This document shows, piece after piece, positions 58,494 to 64,000 of a stretch of DNA of 64,000 nt. Source of the DNA: JAEUMW01 sp963734295 (GTDB lineage Bacteria > Pseudomonadota > Gammaproteobacteria > Burkholderiales > JAEUMW01); the NCBI GenBank assembly GCA_963734295.1, contig CAVTGS010000019.1, forward strand, positions 54,546 to 118,545, written 5' to 3'. Positions within the stretch are counted from its first letter, which is position 1. Every line of letters starts with the position of its first letter. Under the pieces are notes generated by a model. The model worked only from the letters and a program-made list of their open reading frames with translations, was not told where the DNA came from and did not search any database. The translations under genes were made by a program, and so were the position numbers.

Positions 58494-59573
58494 TCAGCCG
58501 CGGCGCAGCTCGTGCGCCACCCAGACCGCAGCCGAGAACAGCACCACGGCGCCCGCCTGATGCGCCGCCGCTGGCCCGATCGGCACCACCAGGAGCAGCG
58601 TCGCGACACCCATGGCGGCCTGGAGGACGAGCGCTACCAGCAGCGCATGGCACGCGAGCCGTGCCGGAACGGACAACGGCGCGCGGAGACTGCGCAGCCA
58701 GAACCACGGCACGAGAAACGCGAGCATCCACGCGAGCAAGCGGTGATCGAACTGCACGGTGGCCATGTTGCTGAAGAAATTGAGCCACCATGGCTCGAGC
58801 ATGAAGAGCTCGGGCGGCGCCACGTGCCCGTTCATGAGCGGGAACGTGTTGTACGCGAAACCCGCACGGATGCCCGCCACGAAACCCCCTGTCAGCACCA
58901 TCACGAAGACGAGCCCGACGAGCCACGTCGAGAAACGGCGCAGCCCCGCGAGCCGCGGGTTCGGATACGCGTCGCGCGGACCGAGCAGGTCGAGCGCGAC
59001 CCAGAACATGAGGCCGAAGATCAGGAACGCGAGCCCGAGGTGGGCGGTGAGGCGGAATTGACTCACGCGCGGATCGTCCACGAGCCCGCTCTTGACCATG
59101 TACCACCCCATGGCGCCCTGCAGCCCGCCCAGGACGAAGATGCCGGCGAGCTTCCAGCCCAAACCCCAGTCCAGCTGTCGTCGCAGCAGGAAGTAGGCGA
59201 ACGGGACGAGAAACACGAGACCGATGAGGCGGCCGAGCAGCCGGTGCGCCCATTCCATCCAGAAGATCGGCTTGAACTCGGCGAGCGACATGTGCCGGTT
59301 CACTTGCTGGAACTCCGGCGTCTCCCGGTACTTGGCGAACGCATCCTGCCACGCCGCATCCGAAAGCGGCGGCACGGTGCCTACGATCGGCTGCCACTCG
59401 GTGATCGAGAGTCCCGAATGCGTGAGGCGCGTGACACCGCCCACCACCACCATCGCAAAGACGAGCGCACAGCACACGAGCAGCCACGCGGCGACCTGCC
59501 GGCGCGCTAGCGCATTGCGCGCCGGGACGGCGCCGGTGTAGGACCCCCAGCCTCGCTGCTCCATCACGCTCAT
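58494..59573 (-). CDS. ctaA: Haem A synthase, COX15 type (no Cys pairs)
   Basis: About 359 residues, eight helices, with the long first loop of alphaproteobacterial/mitochondrial COX15: VVVGGVTRLTHSGLSITEWQ, VNRHMSLAEFKPIFWMEWAH, RLTAHLGLAF and VQFDHRLLAWMLAFLV. The His needed for haem are in EWAHRLLGR, TAHLGLA, FDHRLLA and AAHQAG. ATG 59573 is preferred (AGGA about nine bases upstream); ATG 59582 is possible. A second, different ctaA follows. Divergent from the oxidase-like operon, with an FNR-type box in the shared upstream region. Confidence 0.9.
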   Translation of the reverse strand: MSVMEQRGWGSYTGAVPARNALARRQVAAWLLVCCALVFAMVVVGGVTRLTHSGLSITEWQPIVGTVPPLSDAAWQDAFAKYRETPEFQQVNRHMSLAEFKPIFWMEWAHRLLGRLIGLVFLVPFAYFLLRRQLDWGLGWKLAGIFVLGGLQGAMGWYMVKSGLVDDPRVSQFRLTAHLGLAFLIFGLMFWVALDLLGPRDAYPNPRLAGLRRFSTWLVGLVFVMVLTGGFVAGIRAGFAYNTFPLMNGHVAPPELFMLEPWWLNFFSNMATVQFDHRLLAWMLAFLVPWFWLRSLRAPLSVPARLACHALLVALVLQAAMGVATLLLVVPIGPAAAHQAGAVVLFSAAVWVAHELRRG

Positions 59574-59661
59574 GTGACGCATCCTGATTCGCCAGTGACG
59601 CCCATTTTAATCGAGAAGACGCCATGCCCGGCCACGCCGGCGGCCGTGCATTCGAAAAAGC

Positions 59662-59675
59662 TTGATGCGAATCAA
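59662..59675 (+). promoter_or_regulatory. FNR/Anr/Dnr-type box
   Basis: TTGATGCGAATCAA, again TTGAT-N4-ATCAA. It lies 100 bases before the small membrane gene of the oxidase-like operon and 89 bases before the divergent haem A synthase gene, so it could act on either or both. Confidence 0.85.
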
Positions 59676-59774
59676 GTTAGGTGCGGTCACGCGCGGCGTA
59701 TAAACGCCTCCTGGAAACCGCTGGCCCCTTTGCGCCGCCCCGCGGCGCGTCAGCGCGAACACGGGAGGAAGAAA

Positions 59775-59960
59775 ATGGCCGACATCACCAAAACCGCCGC
59801 GGTGCGCCCCGAGGACGAGGTGCTCGAAGAGCCGATTCCGGCCATGCAGCAGATCCTCGACAACCCCTTCCTGTTGCTCTTTCTCGGGGTGACGATCCCC
59901 ACGGTGCTCTATGTCGTATGGGGCGTGATGGAGATTCTCAGCGTGCCGGTCATGAAGTAG
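59775..59960 (+). CDS. Small single-helix membrane protein of the oxidase-like operon
   Basis: 61 residues: an acidic N-terminus (VRPEDEVLEEPIPAMQQIL) and one helix (FLLLFLGVTIPTVLYVVWGV). No family recognised. The ATG at 59775 follows GGGAGGAAG. It is the first gene of the cluster with subunit II, subunit I, CtaB and SCO, so it may be a small accessory subunit of the complex. Confidence 0.7.
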   Translation: MADITKTAAVRPEDEVLEEPIPAMQQILDNPFLLLFLGVTIPTVLYVVWGVMEILSVPVMK

Positions 59961-59991
59961 CGCGCCGGCTGCATATCAGGGAGAAACGAGA

Positions 59992-60533
59992 ATGAGCGCC
60001 ATACAACCGCCCACCAGTCGCTACTGGTGGAAGCAGCCGCTGGACCGCGTCGAAGGCACCTGGATCGCAATCGCGCTCGTCTGGTGCCTCATCATGTTCT
60101 TCATGATGCCGTACTGGCACATCTTCGGTAAGCAGAACCTCGCCAACGAGGCGTTCCGCACCACGCCCGAGGCGTATCAGAAGCGGGCGCAAGAGATGGT
60201 CGACAGGTACACGGTGCGCACCGAGACCGACCAGAAGATCCCGGTCGTGCATCCGCCGCGGGCAGCGACGTTTACCTGATCGCACGTCTGTGGCAATGGT
60301 GGCCGCTGATCGAGCTCGAGCAGGGCAAGACCTACCGCCTGCATCTCATGTCTATGGACTGGCTGCACGGCTTCTCGCTGCAACCCGAGAACATCAACAT
60401 CGAGGTGCATCCCGGCTACGCCCACATCGTGACGCTCACGCCGACCAGCGCAGGCACCTTCGGGGTCGTGTGCAACGAGTATTGCGGCATCAATCACCAC
60501 AACATGGTGAGCAAGATCTACGTCGTACCGTAA
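59992..60533 (+). CDS. CuA-containing subunit II of haem-copper oxidase-like enzyme (one frameshift)
   Basis: Electron-entry subunit: one N-terminal membrane helix (TWIAIALVWCLIMFFMMPYW), then a periplasmic cupredoxin. The CuA site is complete: MDWLHGFSL (His) and VCNEYCGINHHNM (two Cys, Glu, His, Met). The frame breaks near 60256-60262 (one extra base) and continues GSDVYLIARLWQWWPLIELE. About 180 residues when joined, short like ba3-type or NOR-type subunit II. It precedes subunit I by 19 bases. Confidence 0.85.
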
Positions 60534-60552
60534 GAGGCGAGGGGAGACGATC

Positions 60553-62277
60553 ATGGCGGTCAATCGAATGTTCCGGGTCTGCCCGACCTCCGGGCTCAGG
60601 TTTCACGAGCCGGCGGAGGCGTTGATGAAGGTGAACGCCGTCGCGGCGGTGGTGGCGCTGCTCGTCGGCGGCATCCTCGCCATCGGTGTCACGTTGACGC
60701 GCTGGCAGGCCGTGCATCTCCTGAACCCGGAGTGGTTCTACCTGTTCCTCACCGCGCACGGGCTCAACATGCTCGTGTTCTGGATCATCTTCTTCGAGAT
60801 CGCGGTGCTCTACTTCGCCTCGTCGACGCTGCTCGGCTGCCGGCTTGCCACGCCGCGCATCGCCTGGGCGGCTTTCGGGCTCATGGTGGTGGGCGCGCTC
60901 GTCAACAATTACGCGGTGTTCCGCGGTGATTCGAGCGTGATGTTCACCTCCTATGCGCCGATGGGCGCGCACCCGCTGTTCTACCTGGGGCTCATCGTGT
61001 TCGCGGTCGGCGCGCTCATCGCGTGCTTCGTGTTCTTCGGCACGCTGGTGGTGGCGCGCAACGAAAAAACCTACGTCGGCTCGGTCCCGCTCGTGACGTT
61101 CGGTGCCATCACCGCGGCGATCATTGCGGTGTTCACCATCGCCTCGGGCGCGATCATCCTGATCCCGACCTTCCTGTGGTCGCTCGGGCTGATCAATCAC
61201 GTCGACTCGCTCATGTACCGGACAGTGTGGTGGGCATTCGGCCACTCGTCGCAGCAGATCAACGTGGCGGCTCACGTGTCGATCTGGTATGCCATCGCGG
61301 CCATCGTGTTCGGGGCGAAGCCGCTGTCCGAAAAGGTAAGCCGCGGCGCGTTCTTCCTCTACATCCTGTTCCTGCAGCTCGCGAGCGCCCACCACCTGCT
61401 CGCCGACCCGGGTCTCACCTCGAACTGGAAGATCTTCAACACGAGCTACGCCATGTACCTCGCAGTGCTCGCGTCCATGGTGCACGGCCTGACCGTGCCG
61501 GGGGCGATCGAGGTTGCGCAGCGGAAGAAGGGGTTCACCAAGGGCTTGTTCGAGTGGCTGCGGAAGGCGCCCTGGGGGAATCCGATTTTTGCGGGGATGT
61601 TCATCTCTCTGATAGGGTTCGGTTTCCTGGGCGGCATTTCGGGCGTCATGATGGGCACCGAGCAGCTCAACCTGATCATCCACAACACCATCTACGTCCC
61701 GGGCCACTTCCACGCCACCGTGGTCGTCGGCACCACGCTCGCGTTCATGGCGATGACGTACTTCCTGATCCCGGTGCTGTTCCGTCGCAAGATGATGTTC
61801 GAGGGACTGGCGAAGTACCAGGTGTATTTGTTCGGCCTCGGCATGAGCTCGTTCGCGCTCTTCATGATGGGCGCCGGGACGCTCGGCGTGCCTCGCCGCC
61901 ACTGGGACATGGGCTTCGCCAACGCCCTCCTGCCCTGGGAGTTTCCCGGCACCGCCTGGCTTATGATGGCGCTCATGGGCATCAGCGCGGTCGTGGCGTT
62001 CGTCGGCGGTGCGATCTACCTCTTGATCACCGTGTGCTCGGTATTCCTCGGTAAGCGCATCGAAACACCGGGCTTCAAGCACGTGCCGGCGCACGAGGGC
62101 ATCGCACCGCTGCCAGCGGCGTTTTCGCCCGAGCCGGAAGCGCACGCCGTCGGCGGGAGCGTGGCGGGGTTCATCGCACCTGGAACGTTCGTGCTGGCGA
62201 TCATCTTCCTCGTGTCGTTCGTGCTGTATTACTTCGTCAACTGGAAGTACCTGTCCACGGTCTGGCCGCTCAGCTGA
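60553..62277 (+). CDS. Haem-copper oxidase-superfamily subunit I, tyrosine-less; probable NO reductase (sNOR-like)
   Basis: 574 residues, about fourteen helices. All six canonical His are seen: His69 (AHGLNM), His231 (AFGHSSQQIN), His280-His281 (ASAHHLLADPGL), His385 and His387 (VPGHFHATVV). The helix VI motif of oxygen reductases, HPxxY, is HSSQQ here, so the cross-linked Tyr is Gln235. HHLLADPGL and HNTIYVPGHFH resemble the B-type (ba3) family. Lack of the Tyr is a mark of NO reductases of this superfamily. With subunit II, CtaB and SenC the set recalls norSY-senC (sNOR). Exact subgroup unproven. Confidence 0.8.
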   Translation: MAVNRMFRVCPTSGLRFHEPAEALMKVNAVAAVVALLVGGILAIGVTLTRWQAVHLLNPEWFYLFLTAHGLNMLVFWIIFFEIAVLYFASSTLLGCRLATPRIAWAAFGLMVVGALVNNYAVFRGDSSVMFTSYAPMGAHPLFYLGLIVFAVGALIACFVFFGTLVVARNEKTYVGSVPLVTFGAITAAIIAVFTIASGAIILIPTFLWSLGLINHVDSLMYRTVWWAFGHSSQQINVAAHVSIWYAIAAIVFGAKPLSEKVSRGAFFLYILFLQLASAHHLLADPGLTSNWKIFNTSYAMYLAVLASMVHGLTVPGAIEVAQRKKGFTKGLFEWLRKAPWGNPIFAGMFISLIGFGFLGGISGVMMGTEQLNLIIHNTIYVPGHFHATVVVGTTLAFMAMTYFLIPVLFRRKMMFEGLAKYQVYLFGLGMSSFALFMMGAGTLGVPRRHWDMGFANALLPWEFPGTAWLMMALMGISAVVAFVGGAIYLLITVCSVFLGKRIETPGFKHVPAHEGIAPLPAAFSPEPEAHAVGGSVAGFIAPGTFVLAIIFLVSFVLYYFVNWKYLSTVWPLS

Positions 62278-62294
62278 TCAGGAGGAGAAGCGAG

Positions 62295-63212
62295 ATGGAT
62301 GTCGCCCGCTCTGTCACCGCGCCGCTTCCACCGTCGGGAAGGCTGGATCTCGCCGCGGCAGCGAAGCTGCTTTACAAGGTCTTCAAGCTCCGGATCGGAC
62401 TCCTGATCGGCGTCACCGCGCTCGCGGGGTTCGCCGTCACGCCGGGGCCTTCGCCGGGCGCGGCGAAGGTGTTCGTGCTGATCCTGGCGACGGTTATCTC
62501 CTCCGCTGCGGCTGGTGCGTTCAACCAGTACGTCGAGCGCGACCTTGACGTGCAGATGACGCGCACCCGCAGGCGCCCTTTCGTGACTGGCCAGCTCACC
62601 CACGGTCCGGTCTGGCTGTGGCTCATCGGACTGATGACGATGGGCTCGGTCGCCGCAGCCGCGCTGGTCGTGAATGCGGTCTCCGCGCTATACGTGTTTC
62701 TCGGCGCGTTCTTCTACGCCGTGGTCTACACCGTGTGGCTGAAGCGCCGCACGTGGTGGAACATCGTGATCGGGGGGCTGGCCGGCAGCTTCGCCGTGCT
62801 CGCAGGGGCGGCAGCGGTGACGCCGTCGTTGAGCCCGGAGGCGATCTGGCTCGCGGTGGTGTTGTTCCTCTGGACGCCGCCGCACTTCTGGAGCCTCGCC
62901 ATGATCCACGAGAAGGACTACGCAGCCGCGGGCGTGCCAATGCTGCCGGTGGTCTTCGGACCCGAGCGCAGCGCGCGCATCATCTTCGTGAACACGGTCC
63001 TGCTGGTAGCGGCTTCCGTTGTGCCCTTCTTCTACGGCATGGGCTGGATCTACCTCGTCGGCGCGGTGCTCGCCGGCGGATACTTTCTGGGTAAGAGCCT
63101 GCGACTCGCGCGCGCGCCGAGTCGCGCGACGGCAGGGCAGACGTTCGGGGCCTCGCTGGTGCATCTCTCCGTGCTGCTCGTCGCGGTGATGGTCGACGCC
63201 GCCGTGAGGTGA
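62295..63212 (+). CDS. ctaB: Protohaem IX farnesyltransferase (haem O synthase) CtaB
   Basis: UbiA-family membrane prenyltransferase adding farnesyl to haem B. Nine helices over 305 residues. First Asp-rich motif NQYVERDLDVQMTRTRRRP, second region VYTVWLKRRTWWNIVIGGLA, and LWTPPHFWSLAMIHEKDYA. It starts at ATG 62295 after GGAGGAGAAG and overlaps the SCO gene by GTGA. It supplies farnesylated haem, which fits haem O or A in subunit I. Confidence 0.94.
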   Translation: MDVARSVTAPLPPSGRLDLAAAAKLLYKVFKLRIGLLIGVTALAGFAVTPGPSPGAAKVFVLILATVISSAAAGAFNQYVERDLDVQMTRTRRRPFVTGQLTHGPVWLWLIGLMTMGSVAAAALVVNAVSALYVFLGAFFYAVVYTVWLKRRTWWNIVIGGLAGSFAVLAGAAAVTPSLSPEAIWLAVVLFLWTPPHFWSLAMIHEKDYAAAGVPMLPVVFGPERSARIIFVNTVLLVAASVVPFFYGMGWIYLVGAVLAGGYFLGKSLRLARAPSRATAGQTFGASLVHLSVLLVAVMVDAAVR

Positions 63213-64000
63213 ACGTGCGCACCGCGGTGGTCGCTGCCGTCCTCGGGCTGCTCGCGGCGCTCTCGACCCCGGTGCACGCCGCAGATGGGGCCGCCGCTGG
63301 CGGGTCGCCCCTCGATGAGCGCAAGGCGCTCGCTTTCAGCCAGAGTGTTATCGGCAAACCAGTCGGCGATTACACGCTCGTCGATCGCGATGGGCAGCCG
63401 GTCGCGGCTCTCGCGCTACCGCGGCAAGCCGCTGCTGGTGAGCTTCATCTACACCGGCTGCTTCCAGATCTGCCCGACCACCACGAAGTTCCTGGCCAAA
63501 GCGGTCGCAGCCGCAGACGACGCGCTCGGCGAGGGCAGCTTCAACGGTCGCGTGAGCATCGGCTTCAACCTGCCGTTCGACACGCCTTCCGCCATGCGGA
63601 CGTTCGCGAAGCAGCAGGGGGTCACGGCGAAGAACTGGGAATTCCTGAGCCCGGACCCAGCGACGCTCGAAGACCTCACACGGGACTTCGGCTTTCTATA
63701 CGAGCCCACGCCGAAGGGCTACGACCATCTGATCCAGGTGACCCTGCTCGATGCGCAGGGTCGCGTGTACCGGCAGATCTACGGTGATTCGTTCGAGCTG
63801 CCGATGCTGGTGGTCCCGATGAAGGATCTCGTCACCGGAACGCCTACCCCATCGATAACCTCGCGGCCTTCGCGGAGCGTGTGCGCATCCTGTGCACCGT
63901 CTACGATCCCGCCTCGGGCCGATATCGCCTCAACTACGCGCTCGTAATCGAGCTCCTCGTTGGTGCGAGCATCATCGTATTTGGCGTCTTCTCCCTGCTC
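63209..64000 (+). CDS. SCO1/SenC-family copper chaperone (two frameshifts; runs off window)
   Basis: Thioredoxin-like copper protein for CuA assembly. GTG start at 63209 and signal (AVVAAVLGLLAALSTPVHA). The Cu site is kept: YTGCFQICPTTTKFLA (CxxxC) and KGYDHLIQVTLL (His). Breaks near 63401-63408 (extra base) and 63838-63841 (missing base). After correction the C-terminus reads LCTVYDPASGRYRLNYALVI and a hydrophobic helix (ELLVGASIIVFGVFSLL), still open at the edge. This C-terminal membrane anchor is unlike mitochondrial Sco. Confidence 0.85.

Noticed and set aside
60553..62277. Ordinary cytochrome c oxidase subunit I
   Set aside because: The HPxxY motif of oxygen reductases is replaced by HSSQQ, so a plain oxidase label would hide the main feature.

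Overview
This window is a GC-rich stretch of a proteobacterial chromosome, most likely betaproteobacterial. That placement rests on gene order: rpsU-yqeY-dnaG-rpoD, rpsP-rimM-trmD-rplS, pilC-pilD-coaE-zapD-yacG, a Nudix-ThiE fusion beside DUF815, argJ and secA, and a complete dcw cluster from mraZ to lpxC. The cell is Gram-negative (lpxC, meso-DAP-type MurE, a SlyB-like lipoprotein) and respiratory. No complete mobile element and no CRISPR array was seen.

Layout. 1-3 kb: macromolecular-synthesis genes on the minus strand, with rpoD cut by the window edge. 3-10 kb: tsaD, plsY, folB, xerD, ogt, the rpsP operon and ffh. 10-23 kb: a cytochrome-assembly-like membrane protein, a CorC-type protein, type IV pilus genes pilC and pilD (pilB is absent from its usual place), coaE, zapD, yacG, then minus-strand nudix-thiE, DUF815, argJ and secA. 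23-42.4 kb: lpxC, ftsZAQ, ddl, murBCG, ftsW, murD, mraY, murFE, ftsIL, rsmH and mraZ, tightly packed with many 4-base start/stop overlaps. They are led by a strong promoter that overlaps three 10-bp MraZ-type repeats. 42.6-43 kb: RNase P RNA. 43-49.7 kb: a PfkB kinase, a lipoprotein, a PLD-family protein, an internally deleted ABC exporter, an OlsB/OlsA-like acyltransferase pair, apaH and a dihaem cytochrome c. 49.8-54.5 kb: tRNA-Arg(CCG), a CBS/DUF294 protein, DUF4212 plus a sodium:solute symporter, and tRNA-Phe(GAA).

55-64 kb is the most interesting part. Two perfect FNR-type boxes (TTGAT-N4-ATCAA) lie there. One precedes a hemerythrin-like/DUF2249 pair. The other lies between two divergent haem A synthase-family genes and a haem-copper oxidase-like operon: small membrane protein, CuA subunit II, subunit I, haem O synthase, SCO/SenC. 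Subunit I keeps all six metal- and haem-binding histidines, but the catalytic tyrosine position of oxygen reductases is glutamine. With the SenC-type partner and the FNR sites, this suggests a nitric-oxide-reductase-like enzyme (sNOR/NorSY type or a related group) rather than an ordinary oxidase.

Quality caveat. At least eleven otherwise conserved genes, many of them essential, carry single-base frameshifts (dnaG, tsaD, folB, secA, ftsQ, ddl, murC, murG, the DUF294 gene, the symporter, subunit II and SCO). The most economical reading is uncorrected indel errors in the assembly, not gene decay. These genes are annotated across the break and the break position is given.
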